From DYTH01 sp964552725 (GTDB taxonomy: Bacteria > Desulfobacterota > Syntrophia > Syntrophales > UBA5619), in assembly GCA_964552725.1 (NCBI GenBank), contig CAZKHU010000002.1, forward strand, positions 8,218 to 72,217: a stretch of 64,000 bases of DNA, written 5' to 3'. The notes under the pieces are model-generated. The model was not told where the DNA came from and did no database searches. It saw nothing but the letters and a program-made list of their open reading frames with translations. This document shows positions 26,922-35,048 of the stretch, one piece after another. Both the position numbers and the translations under genes were made by a program. The first letter of the stretch is position 1, and each line of letters opens with the position of its first letter.

Positions 26922-27821
26922 ATGCCATTTTCTTTTCTGTTGCGATCCAGATTCAATTTTTCCCCTATCATATTTGCCCTGCTTTTTTCATCATGCCTCT
27001 TATCTGCCTTATCGGCATTGGCAGAACCCTCACTCCCCCTGCCGGATTCTGAAAACCGCTCATTTATCGTCGGGGTAAAGGCAGGGGTTCTTGACGGCAA
27101 AACCGCTCACCAGGAGGCTTCCGCCCGACTGGCTAAACGGGGCAGACAGATTGCCATAGAGAAAATACAGGCGCACCTTGACGGGAAAAAGGGACAAAAC
27201 CTCGGGTTCGAATTTGCCAAAACCCCCGCCGGTCTTGTCAAGATATTGAAACAGGAAGAGACGCCAACCCCGGAAAGCAGCAAAAAACAGTCTCTCTGGC
27301 TTGAAGTGGAAGGGGCTTTTACCCTCAAAAACCCCAAGACAGGAGGGCGCCCTGAGGCAGAGGCGCTCTCCCGGGCGGATTTTCTCGATGTCCGCATCTG
27401 GACGGATAAAAAAGAATACAAAAACGGTGAAAAAATAGTCCTTTACCTTCAGGGAAATCGGGACTTTCAGGGGAAGATTATCAAGATTGATCCCCAAGGC
27501 AGTGTCCATCAGATACTCCCCAATAATTACCGCCAGCTGTCCGCCTTCGAAAAAGGCAAGCGCTACCGGATACCCGACGAGGGCGATCGCTACGAGTTGA
27601 GTGCCCAGCCCCCTTTCGGCACGGTTCGCTTTGTCGTTTACGCGACATCTCTGCCGATGAGTCAGGTAAACTTGACAACCACAACCGGAGGCATTTTTAG
27701 ATACAGGAGTTCGGAAAAGTTTTTCGGCAGAAGCGTAAGACATATTATCCCGACAGCCGAAGAGCAGCTCGCCGAATTCTACGAGGCCCGGTGGGAAATA
27801 AAAACCATCCCCCTCAAATAA
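26922..27821 (+). CDS. DUF4384-type exported protein
   Basis: A 299-residue protein with an N-terminal hydrophobic segment (residues 10-30) ending near ALAEP, so probably exported. The C-terminal half resembles DUF4384: DVRIWTDKKEYKNGEKIVLY, then GKIIKIDPQGSVHQILPNN and FGTVRFVVYAT. The start is the ATG at 26922, behind a perfect AAAGGAGGT; in-frame upstream starts inside ddl are rejected. The function is unknown. DUF4384 proteins are often linked to protein secretion or envelope sensing, but nothing here proves that. Confidence 0.75.
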   Translation: MPFSFLLRSRFNFSPIIFALLFSSCLLSALSALAEPSLPLPDSENRSFIVGVKAGVLDGKTAHQEASARLAKRGRQIAIEKIQAHLDGKKGQNLGFEFAKTPAGLVKILKQEETPTPESSKKQSLWLEVEGAFTLKNPKTGGRPEAEALSRADFLDVRIWTDKKEYKNGEKIVLYLQGNRDFQGKIIKIDPQGSVHQILPNNYRQLSAFEKGKRYRIPDEGDRYELSAQPPFGTVRFVVYATSLPMSQVNLTTTTGGIFRYRSSEKFFGRSVRHIIPTAEEQLAEFYEARWEIKTIPLK

Positions 27822-27877
27822 CTGTGCAATGTTTTCGGCATATTCCAAACGATGGGGACAGACATGGATATAAATAT

Positions 27878-27905
27878 TTGACAGTTTATATCCAGTGCAT
27901 ATAAT
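27878..27905 (+). promoter_or_regulatory. Strong sigma-70 promoter
   Basis: Perfect TTGACA at 27878-27883 and perfect TATAAT at 27900-27905, with a 16-base spacer. The expected transcription start near 27912 falls only about nine bases before the first ATG of the next gene. Confidence 0.65.
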
Positions 27906-27920
27906 ATTGCCGATTGACAG

Positions 27921-28457
27921 ATGTTGGGTGAACAGATGGAGATGTATTTCAGCCCGGAACAGATAGCCCTGGCCACGAGATCATTCGCCGAGGCCGAAAT
28001 AATGACACGGCGTTTTTTCAATATCAACGCCGGGGAGCGGAAATTACACCGGTATGACGTCAAAACACGCGCCTTTCTGGAAAAACACGAGATTTGCGAC
28101 GGCACCTTTGCCCATCTTTTCAAGTATGAGTTGCAGCCTGCCGGGAGTAGCGGCAAGGATATGGCTTTTTACCGCATCTGCCTCCAGGATGACGTCATCC
28201 TGGAGGCGGTGAAAAGGGCAGACAGCTTTGTCCGACTTTTTCCACTATTGTTGTACGTTGCAACACACGAACTGGTGCATGTCATCCGTTTCGAAAGAGG
28301 CGAAGGTGATTTTTACGCCACGGGAAATGAAAAGACATGCGAAGAGGAAAAGGTTCACCGCATCACCAGAAATCTGTTGAAACCACTGGCCGACACCGAG
28401 ATGAATCTGGTTTTGGATTGTTTCAGCGACCAGTACAGGATGCATACTGTTCAGTAG
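27921..28457 (+). CDS. HExxH-containing zincin-like protein
   Basis: A 178-residue protein that I do not recognise by name. Near residue 114 it has HELVHVIRFERGEGDF, a zinc-metalloprotease HExxH motif in a hydrophobic helix, followed about 20 residues later by an EEEKVHR segment that could provide a third ligand. There is no signal peptide, so it is probably cytosolic. ATGs at 27936 and 27942 are alternative starts; none has a clear ribosome binding site. It has a near-consensus promoter and is followed after 26 bases by an FmdB-type zinc ribbon gene, probably in the same operon. Confidence 0.65.
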   Translation: MLGEQMEMYFSPEQIALATRSFAEAEIMTRRFFNINAGERKLHRYDVKTRAFLEKHEICDGTFAHLFKYELQPAGSSGKDMAFYRICLQDDVILEAVKRADSFVRLFPLLLYVATHELVHVIRFERGEGDFYATGNEKTCEEEKVHRITRNLLKPLADTEMNLVLDCFSDQYRMHTVQ

Positions 28458-28483
28458 AACATATATTGGGGAGGTTTATCGAT

Positions 28484-28768
28484 ATGCCGATTTACGAGTA
28501 CAAGTGCCGAAAATGCGGCAAGGAATTTGAGGTTTTCCAGGGAATAACGGCTCAGCCGATGCAGACATGCCAGTCCTGCGGCGGGCCGGTCCATAAATTG
28601 ATGTCGCTTTCAACATTTCACCTGAGGGGAAACGGCTGGTACGCAACAGATTACGGCGGAAAGAAGGCGCCTGTAACAGAAAAAAACAGCGAAGTCAAAG
28701 CCGCCCCCACAGAAGCGGCGGCGCCGCCCAAGGCAGCTGAGACAGCTTCCCCCAAGGAGAAAGATTAA
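28484..28768 (+). CDS. FmdB-type zinc ribbon protein
   Basis: A 94-residue protein. Its N-terminal half is the FmdB zinc ribbon: MPIYEYKCRKCGKEFEV, then CQSCGG, giving two CxxC pairs that bind zinc. The ATG at 28484 follows GGGGAGG. The C-terminal 40 residues are low-complexity (Ala, Pro, Lys and Glu rich) and probably disordered. FmdB proteins are of unclear function and are often regarded as transcription-related. It likely shares the promoter of the upstream HExxH gene. Confidence 0.88.
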   Translation: MPIYEYKCRKCGKEFEVFQGITAQPMQTCQSCGGPVHKLMSLSTFHLRGNGWYATDYGGKKAPVTEKNSEVKAAPTEAAAPPKAAETASPKEKD

Positions 28769-28777
28769 AAAATCAAA

Positions 28778-29833
28778 CTATCTATTCGAGTTTATTAAAC
28801 TTGCCTCTTTTTTACGCCGAAGTTGCTGAACAAGAAAATGATTGACCGCATCCTGGGAAAGATCCCCTCCCAGGATGTTTTTCATGGCATCCAGCGGAAT
28901 CTCAACCCGTGCAGCGCTGCGATGCCCGCCAGCGGACCCGATGCCCCCGAATGACCGGATGGCGATGGCGCCGCAGTCATGGCGATAGCCATCACCACGG
29001 AAAATAATTATAAGACGATCCTTAACCATGCCGGCGATAATTACGTGGAATATATTGATTATTCTGATATAGAAATCAGCGACCTGCACACAGACATCGG
29101 CGCTCTCCACAATCCCGAGAAAGCAGATCAATCGATCCCTGTATCGGCGTTTGTGCTTATGGGCATAATCGAAGTGCTTGAGAAACCGGTCCGGTATCTG
29201 GTTTAGCTCTATGCGGCGGATAAGCTGCCGATTGGCATGCATAAAATTGAAATAATAGGCGCTTACATCCTCCAGCCTTGCGTCGCGCTCGAAATTATTG
29301 GTATCGCTTCTGATTCCATAAAGCAGCGCCGTATAAAGACGCTTGGGGATCCGGGTACGCGCCACAAGGAGGTATTCAGTCATGATAGTGGACAGAGCCC
29401 CGTAATCCGCACGGACATCGGCAAGCGAGGCATGCCAGACTGTCCGGCAGGGATGATGATCAAGAACAATCTGGGGCTTTATATCGACAAGTGCATCCCC
29501 AAAGAAGGTTGGCTGGGCATCCACAACCGCGACAAGGCGGTATTCTTTTAAATCCACCTTGTCAAGCATCTGTATGTCAACCTTCATCTCCTTGACAAAT
29601 TCGGCATTTTGCTGGCGTATGACCTGCTCGGTGGCGACAAAGATACATCTGGCAAGCGGCTTCGTCTGATTCAGCAGCTCCCGCAATGCCATAGCCGAGG
29701 CAACTGCATCAGGATCGGGGCTTCCGTATATCAGAATCGCCAGCGTATCGTTTTCCTGGAGCATTGTCTTCAGTTTGAATACGTTGAGAACCGTTTCCTC
29801 TTTTTTTTCTAAAAGCGATTCGATACGTTGCAT
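28778..29833 (-). CDS. DHH-family phosphoesterase (NrnA-like)
   Basis: A 351-residue DHH/DHHA1 phosphoesterase of the nanoRNase / pAp phosphatase type. The first metal-binding motif is GSPDPDAVAS near residue 37, the DHH motif lies in VLDHHPCRT near residue 123, and the DHHA1 end has GGIGSAGGHRSAARVEI near residue 303. Such enzymes act on short oligonucleotides, pAp or cyclic dinucleotide products in the cytosol; which substrate applies here cannot be read from sequence. It is convergent with the FmdB gene, with nine bases between the stops. Confidence 0.88.
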   Translation of the reverse strand: MQRIESLLEKKEETVLNVFKLKTMLQENDTLAILIYGSPDPDAVASAMALRELLNQTKPLARCIFVATEQVIRQQNAEFVKEMKVDIQMLDKVDLKEYRLVAVVDAQPTFFGDALVDIKPQIVLDHHPCRTVWHASLADVRADYGALSTIMTEYLLVARTRIPKRLYTALLYGIRSDTNNFERDARLEDVSAYYFNFMHANRQLIRRIELNQIPDRFLKHFDYAHKHKRRYRDRLICFLGIVESADVCVQVADFYIRIINIFHVIIAGMVKDRLIIIFRGDGYRHDCGAIAIRSFGGIGSAGGHRSAARVEIPLDAMKNILGGDLSQDAVNHFLVQQLRRKKEASLINSNR

Positions 29834-29984
29834 TGGTTCGTCCCGATATACTTTCTTTTCTGACGAAATAATTGTAGCCTGGGGTTGTGTCTACTACCTT
29901 AAAGCCTTTTTTTGCAAGTATAAAAACTTTTGCCGCCACCTGTAAAAGATTAAGCACAAACTTGATAACAACGAGGAGAAAATA

Positions 29985-30566
29985 ATGACTGTTGCAGACT
30001 TTAGAAAGAAAAACGATAAAAACAAATTGTTTTTTGCGCTCATTGGGGCTATCCTCGTGCTGTCCGGATGTTATATTAATCCGTATCGCGGAGGAATGCA
30101 GCCCCTCCCCGCATCCGGCCCCAAAAGACAGGCCGGTGTTGCCGCCCAAATCTATTTTTATCCGAAAGCCGGGCAAACTAAAGAGCAACAGGGGCAGGAT
30201 CACTATGAATGCTACAACTGGGCGGTCAAGGAAACGGGGTTCGACCCTGCAACCTCCCAGATTCCTCCGGATGATCGCGTCAGGCTGGTGCCGATGCCCC
30301 CGCCGGGCTACGATACTGCAACTTTGGCAATCGCCGGCGCCGTTTTGGGGGCAATTGTGGGGGGCAGAAGAAATGCGCCCGGCGGCGCCATCATCGGCGC
30401 AACAGGAGGTGCAATAGTGGGCTCCGCCTCTGATTCGGCAAGGCAGCAACAGGCCGCCCGCACCGCTGAAAACCAAACCCTCAACGCCCAGTTTGCCGAG
30501 AAGGAAATGAACTTCCGGAGGGCAATGTCCGCCTGTCTCGAAGGCCGGGGATACACTGTAAAATGA
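29985..30566 (+). CDS. Glycine-zipper lipoprotein
   Basis: A 193-residue probable lipoprotein: the signal segment ends in LSGC near residue 28, a fair lipobox. In the middle is a glycine zipper (GAVLGAIVGGRRNAPGGAI, then GATGGAIVG), a membrane-inserting repeat typical of envelope proteins. The C-terminal end SACLEGRGYTVK and the central YECYNWAVKETGFDP recur in the next gene, so the two are paralogous in part. The exact function is unknown; envelope location is inferred. Confidence 0.75.
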   Translation: MTVADFRKKNDKNKLFFALIGAILVLSGCYINPYRGGMQPLPASGPKRQAGVAAQIYFYPKAGQTKEQQGQDHYECYNWAVKETGFDPATSQIPPDDRVRLVPMPPPGYDTATLAIAGAVLGAIVGGRRNAPGGAIIGATGGAIVGSASDSARQQQAARTAENQTLNAQFAEKEMNFRRAMSACLEGRGYTVK

Positions 30567-30651
30567 ACGCTAATAGCTGTTCCCGGAGCGGATTGATGAA
30601 AAAATCCTTTACAATCGACTCTTGCGAGGCCATTTTATGGAGAAAAAGCTT

Positions 30652-31323
30652 ATGAATCACAAAAACAGAATGTTTTCAATTTGTCTGATAACAGCTATTT
30701 TTCCGGCATTGACACTCTTTATCCTGACAACCGCCAATGCGGCTGATCACCGCAATCGTGATCCGCGTCGTCAATTTCTCGATTCGCGGTACCATCTCGA
30801 GCGCCATTATCCGCTACGCGGCCAGACAGTGCGGGAAATCCCCCGCAGCCGCCATACGGTCGTTCACAGGGGCGCCCGCTATTACTTTCACGATGGCGTG
30901 TGGTACCGCCCCAATGGGGGACTCTTTACCGTAATAGCGCCTCCTCTGGGACTTTTCGTCAGTTTCCTGCCCCCCTATTACGCAACGGTCTGGGTGAGCG
31001 GCGTGCCTTACTACTATGCAAACGAGGTCTACTACACTCACTATGCCAATGGCTACAAAGTCGTGGCGCCGCCGACGGAAAATACGGTGAGTCAGACCCC
31101 TCCACCAGCGGAACAACTTTTTATCTATCCCCGCAACGGCCAGGATGAAAAGCAGCAGGCGGATGATCGTTACCAATGCCACAGCTGGGCAGTAAGTCAG
31201 ACCGGCTATGACCCCACACAACCAAAAGGTGGAGATGAAAATTTGCAAAGGAACGACAAACGCGCGGATTATTCAAGGGCACTGTCTGCCTGTCTCGATG
31301 GCCGCGGCTACACAGTGAAATGA
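30652..31323 (+). CDS. DUF6515-like exported protein
   Basis: A 223-residue exported protein with a signal segment ending near TTANAADHR. The central part is rich in Tyr, Pro and His, with RGARYYFHDGVWYRPNG and VPYYYANEVYYTHYANGY, a pattern of DUF6515-like envelope proteins. The C-terminal domain (QCHSWAVSQTGYDPTQ and SACLDGRGYTVK) matches the upstream lipoprotein. The start is uncertain: the ATG at 30652 has GGAG at a fitting distance, while the ATG at 30637 has none. It is convergent with the glutamine cyclotransferase gene. Confidence 0.7.
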   Translation: MNHKNRMFSICLITAIFPALTLFILTTANAADHRNRDPRRQFLDSRYHLERHYPLRGQTVREIPRSRHTVVHRGARYYFHDGVWYRPNGGLFTVIAPPLGLFVSFLPPYYATVWVSGVPYYYANEVYYTHYANGYKVVAPPTENTVSQTPPPAEQLFIYPRNGQDEKQQADDRYQCHSWAVSQTGYDPTQPKGGDENLQRNDKRADYSRALSACLDGRGYTVK

Positions 31324-31330
31324 ACCAATG

Positions 31331-32134
31331 TTATTTACGGAGAGGATCTAATTCTATCTCGAATATTTTCGGCCATAATTTCCCGGTAACAAACAGACGG
31401 TCTCCCTTTGCATCGTAGGCAATGCCGTTTAAGACATCCACTCCCTGCGCCTCCGTCGCAGACAATAAGCGGCCCATATCCAGCCAGCCCTTCACGCTTC
31501 CCGTTGCAGGGTTAATAACCGCGATGTAATTCGTCGGCCAAACATTGGCGTAAATATCTCCCCGCATATATTCCAGTTCATTAAGCCCATTCACCGGATA
31601 ACGGCCGTCATGAACGCGGATGGTTCTCGTTTCACGGAAATCGTCCGTATTCCAGAAACGCAGCAGTGACGTTCCATCGCTAACAATAAGTTCCCTCCCG
31701 TTGCTGGTCGCCCCCCATCCCTCATGTTCGTAAGAAAATTTGCCGATCAGCTCAAATGTATCCTTCTCATAGACAAAACCTCTTCGGGAAAGCCAGGTAA
31801 GCTGGATAATACGATTCCCGCAAACGGCAATCCCCTCCCCAAAAAATGAAGGGGAAAGGGATACATTCTTGATGACTTTTCCGGAATTCGGTTCCACTTT
31901 ACGCAACGTGGAGCGACCATTAAGTCCAGTTCCTTCATAAAAAAAACCGCCGTCATAAACCAGCCCCTGGGTAAAGGCCCCGCGGTCATGGGGATAGGAA
32001 CGGACCACCCGATAAGAATAAAAACCGGCCCCGCCCGGATTTATCCCCCCCGCCCCGCTTTGCCCCTGCGCCCATCCTGACAAAAAGAACAAAAGCGGCA
32101 ACGCTGCCCGTCGCCATGCTATCCGCCTTGACAT
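31331..32134 (-). CDS. Glutaminyl-peptide cyclotransferase
   Basis: A 267-residue protein of the bacterial/plant-type glutamine cyclotransferase family (beta-propeller, PF05096), which forms N-terminal pyroglutamate on peptides. A signal peptide is present (LLFFLSGWAQG). Typical blocks are RGAFTQGLVYDGGFFYEGTG, WGATSNGRELIVSDG, LNELEYMRGDIYANVW and LNGIAYDAKGDRLFVTGK. It is probably periplasmic. It stands alone, divergent from the LexA-like gene. Confidence 0.92.
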   Translation of the reverse strand: MSRRIAWRRAALPLLFFLSGWAQGQSGAGGINPGGAGFYSYRVVRSYPHDRGAFTQGLVYDGGFFYEGTGLNGRSTLRKVEPNSGKVIKNVSLSPSFFGEGIAVCGNRIIQLTWLSRRGFVYEKDTFELIGKFSYEHEGWGATSNGRELIVSDGTSLLRFWNTDDFRETRTIRVHDGRYPVNGLNELEYMRGDIYANVWPTNYIAVINPATGSVKGWLDMGRLLSATEAQGVDVLNGIAYDAKGDRLFVTGKLWPKIFEIELDPLRK

Positions 32135-32228
32135 GCGGCCTCCTCTGTTGATGCAACCTTGTTTATGCCGGTAAAAGATATGCCGATAAAAGAATCGACT
32201 ATCGGGATAATATGGTAAAAAGAACTTC

Positions 32229-32255
32229 TTGACAATAGAACGAAAGTTCTATAAG
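32229..32255 (+). promoter_or_regulatory. Promoter and LexA-type operator of the repressor gene
   Basis: TTGACA (32229-32234) and TATAAG (32250-32255) with a 15-base spacer. Between them lies the perfect palindrome TAGAACgaaaGTTCTA at 32236-32251, close to the Gram-positive-like SOS box GAAC-N4-GTTC. It is placed to block RNA polymerase, so the gene is likely autoregulated. Confidence 0.75.
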
Positions 32256-32263
32256 GTCAAATC

Positions 32264-32851
32264 ATGAACGAAAAACGAACAATAGAATCGGTTCGGAAAA
32301 TCATCTCCGCATTCTTCCGGGAAAATAGAAGAATGCCCTCCTACAAAGAGATGATCACGTTGCTTGACGTCAGATCGAAGAGCGTCGTTCACTTCTGGGT
32401 TGAGAAACTGATTGCCGCCGGTCTGCTTGCAAGAGACGGGGAAAGTCATCTCAGACTGACTTCCTCTCCTTTCGCCATCCCGGTTCTGGGTTCGATCAAG
32501 GCAGGGTTCCCCTCCCCGGAGGAAGAGGCGCTTTGCGATATAATGTCCATAGAAGAATACCTCGTCGCACGGCCGGAGACCTCGTTCCTGCTTCATGTAA
32601 GCGGCGATTCGATGAATGGGGCAGGAATCATCGAGGGGGATCTCGTAATTGTCGAAAAAGGACGGGAACCGAAAAACGGAGACATCGTAATAGCCGAGGT
32701 TGACGGAGCGTGGACTATGAAATACTTTCGGAAGCAGGGTCGGGAGATTGTACTGGAACCAGCCAACTCCATATACCCCACGATCAGACCGCGACAGGAG
32801 CTGAAGATAGGCGGCATCGTGACCGCTGCGATACGCAAATATCGAGCATAG
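32264..32851 (+). CDS. lexA: LexA-family SOS repressor
   Basis: A 195-residue LexA-type repressor. The N-terminal winged helix covers about residues 1-65. The cleavage site is Ala80-Gly81 in SIKAGFPS. The protease dyad is Ser116 in SGDSMNGAGI and Lys153 in WTMKYFRK. The promoter carries a perfect palindromic SOS-type box between -35 and -10. It is shorter and less canonical in the helix region than standard LexA and could be a second, specialised copy; the rest of the genome would tell. The downstream neighbour is a small membrane protein gene. Confidence 0.87.
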   Translation: MNEKRTIESVRKIISAFFRENRRMPSYKEMITLLDVRSKSVVHFWVEKLIAAGLLARDGESHLRLTSSPFAIPVLGSIKAGFPSPEEEALCDIMSIEEYLVARPETSFLLHVSGDSMNGAGIIEGDLVIVEKGREPKNGDIVIAEVDGAWTMKYFRKQGREIVLEPANSIYPTIRPRQELKIGGIVTAAIRKYRA

Positions 32852-32906
32852 TTAATGCATTAATAGGAATTTTATCGTTTACAGGCGCTTAATAAGGGAT
32901 AAAAAC

Positions 32907-33137
32907 ATGCAAAATGTAGCGACTATTTCTAAAATGACCATCGGAAAGCGGGCTGAGTCCGCCTGCGAGGATTTTTGCCTGCGGGAGCCTTTTGCCCGGT
33001 TCCATCGTTTCATACAAACGGCAGACTGGGACAAGGGGTATCTCCTTAATGAAGGTATCGACAATATCTGCCGTTACCTGCTCGCTGCCGTTTTCATCTG
33101 CTTCCTTGCCCCTATCGCTTTAACTCTCATCAAATAA
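32907..33137 (+). CDS. Small hypothetical membrane protein
   Basis: A 76-residue open frame not matching anything I know. The N-terminal two thirds are polar; the last 22 residues (YLLAAVFICFLAPIALTLI) form one transmembrane segment, so it would be tail-anchored. A weak AAGGGA lies seven bases before the ATG. It starts 55 bases after the LexA-like gene and might be SOS-controlled with it. It could also be a chance frame. Confidence 0.4.
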   Translation: MQNVATISKMTIGKRAESACEDFCLREPFARFHRFIQTADWDKGYLLNEGIDNICRYLLAAVFICFLAPIALTLIK

Positions 33138-33286
33138 ACCCCCAATGGATATCGTCTTGAAAATTCGGTCAATATTGGGATAATGAGGTATGGGAAAAAC
33201 AGCGGCCTCGATATCATTTTCACGATTCGACAGGCCGGCGAATTGCGCAGACACAACCCCCCATATTGACTGACTGGAAACAAAGG

Positions 33287-34486
33287 TTAATATTTCGATG
33301 ACTTAAGCCAGTCAACAGGATAAACCAGTTTTTTTGTCGCAATACTGGCAGGCCAGACAAGCTCAAGCTTGCCATTAATCCACTGCACAACGTAGGTCGG
33401 CACCCTGTTCTGATTTTTAATTTTGTCATACGATACGAACTTTACCGGGCCAAATGCGGTCATCATGTCCGTTGCAGACAGGGCATTTTTGATGTCTTCA
33501 TTGTTGTAGGATTTGGCGCGCTTCAGCACATCGGCAATGACATATGCCGCAGCATAGGCTTCAGCCCCATGGTATTCCGTATCGGTTTTGTACCTTTCAT
33601 GGTACTTGTTAAAATATTCCATGGCGCCGGGATACTTGAGAGACTGGTGCCAAAGGGCGGCGGAGATGACCATACAGGCAGCAGCGCCTGAGTTTTTTTG
33701 AAATTCCGGCATCGTAAAGCCGGCCGCACCGCCTATGAAAACCTTCGGGGTGATCTTCAATTCCCTGGACTGGGTCATAAGCAGGGAGGCATCCATAATG
33801 TAGGAAATCATATAAACAACATCAGGATTGAGCTGCTTCACCTTTGACAATAGCGGCTTAAAATCAATTTCCCCGGATTCATATCCCTCTTTGAGAACAA
33901 CATTCCATCCCATTCTCTTACAGACCGCTTCAAAAGAATTAGCGCCGGCATTTCCGAAGAGGTTGTTCTCGTGAAGAATGGCAACCGTCCTGGGTTTTAT
34001 CACCTCCGTCAGAAGCGATTCAAGCGCCGCCGTATATTCACTTACCGGGGGATTGAGGCGGAAAACATAGTCCCAGTTGGAGGCAGTAATGTTATCATCA
34101 GCGCCCGTGTTGACCAGAAACGGCGTCTTGCTTTGCTGGCATAACTTGGCAATCGCATAAGCGACCGGACTGCTGTGGCCGCCGCCAATCATGACCACCT
34201 TCCCCCTGGCGATCATTTTTTCGACCACGGAGCGGCCTACCTCCGGTTTTCCGTTGTCATCTTCAATAACGAGCTCCAGCCTTTCCCCCTTGACGCCACC
34301 GGCCTTGTTTATCTCCTCGACCGCCATTTCAAAAGACCGTCTCTCTATCTCTCCCAATTTGGCCCCTGCCCCGGTAAGTGGCAGCACTATCCCGACCTTG
34401 ACGGCAAAAACCGGGGCAGCGCCTGCCAATAGAAACAAGAGGATCAAGAACAATGAAGTAAACAAATGGGAACAGCGATTACCCAT
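33287..34486 (-). CDS. Branched-chain amino-acid-type ABC substrate-binding protein
   Basis: A 399-residue periplasmic binding protein of the LivK/LivJ type (Peripla_BP_6). The signal peptide runs to VFAVKVG near residue 30. The mature start VKVGIVLPLTGAGAKLGE and the later KVVMIGGGHSSPVAYAIAK and TVAILHENNLFGNAGA are typical. The start ATG at 34486 has GGAGGT behind it; an upstream in-frame start at 34516 lacks one. No permease or ATPase gene is adjacent, so it is an orphan. The ligand could be an amino acid, amide or aromatic acid. Confidence 0.9.
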   Translation of the reverse strand: MGNRCSHLFTSLFLILLFLLAGAAPVFAVKVGIVLPLTGAGAKLGEIERRSFEMAVEEINKAGGVKGERLELVIEDDNGKPEVGRSVVEKMIARGKVVMIGGGHSSPVAYAIAKLCQQSKTPFLVNTGADDNITASNWDYVFRLNPPVSEYTAALESLLTEVIKPRTVAILHENNLFGNAGANSFEAVCKRMGWNVVLKEGYESGEIDFKPLLSKVKQLNPDVVYMISYIMDASLLMTQSRELKITPKVFIGGAAGFTMPEFQKNSGAAACMVISAALWHQSLKYPGAMEYFNKYHERYKTDTEYHGAEAYAAAYVIADVLKRAKSYNNEDIKNALSATDMMTAFGPVKFVSYDKIKNQNRVPTYVVQWINGKLELVWPASIATKKLVYPVDWLKSSKY

Positions 34487-34820
34487 GATAACACCTCCAA
34501 GGCCAAATGCCGCCATGATGCTTTTTACGCCATGACTTTATTTAGGAAAGCAAGGTTTGCACCATCGCTCGAAATTCTGAAATTATTGTATTTTGGGGAA
34601 TTTACCAAAGCAGTCAATGGGTGTCAAGTTAAAAAATCCCCCAATTACTCATATTGGAGACGGCTCACGGGATAAGCGTGATTTTTTCTTTACTGACAAA
34701 GTGAATCGTGTTAGCTGTCAGGAAGTTTTTGTGAAGTTTTACCTTAAAGTCGGTAACGGAAGGGGAATTTTCGTCCCCAGGCAAGCTTCCAGATAGCATT
34801 ATCGGAGAGAAACACCGGAG
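34487..34820. other. Intergenic region, nothing recognised
   Basis: AT-rich divergent gap between the binding-protein gene and the B-box gene. I see a small hairpin (GGGGA-N7-TCCCC near 34761) and no clear promoter, RNA or gene. Confidence 0.4.
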
Positions 34821-35039
34821 ATGAAGTGCAAAAAACATCCAGATCGGGAAGCAATCGCGATCTGCCAGAAGCACCAGGCGGGATTCTGCCAGGAATGTTG
34901 CGAATGCAACAATTCGCTTTACTGTTGCAGTTGTATCGACCCGAAACTTTACTGCCAATTCAGAACACAGTGCTTAGTCTGGGAACTTTCCCGAGAACGG
35001 CGGAAGTTGGCCGTAAAAAACAGCATGGAAAAAGGATAA
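34821..35039 (+). CDS. B-box-like zinc finger protein
   Basis: A 72-residue cysteine- and histidine-rich protein. The N-terminal half follows a B-box zinc finger: CKKHPDREAIAICQKHQAGF, then CQECCECNNSLYCCSC, with ten cysteines and two well-placed histidines. The C-terminal part is basic. The family is best known in eukaryotes, but short bacterial versions exist. It ends ten bases before the CooC-like ATPase gene, so the two are almost certainly cotranscribed, and a role in metal handling with that ATPase is plausible but unproven. Confidence 0.7.
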   Translation: MKCKKHPDREAIAICQKHQAGFCQECCECNNSLYCCSCIDPKLYCQFRTQCLVWELSRERRKLAVKNSMEKG

Positions 35040-35048
35040 GGGACTGAC

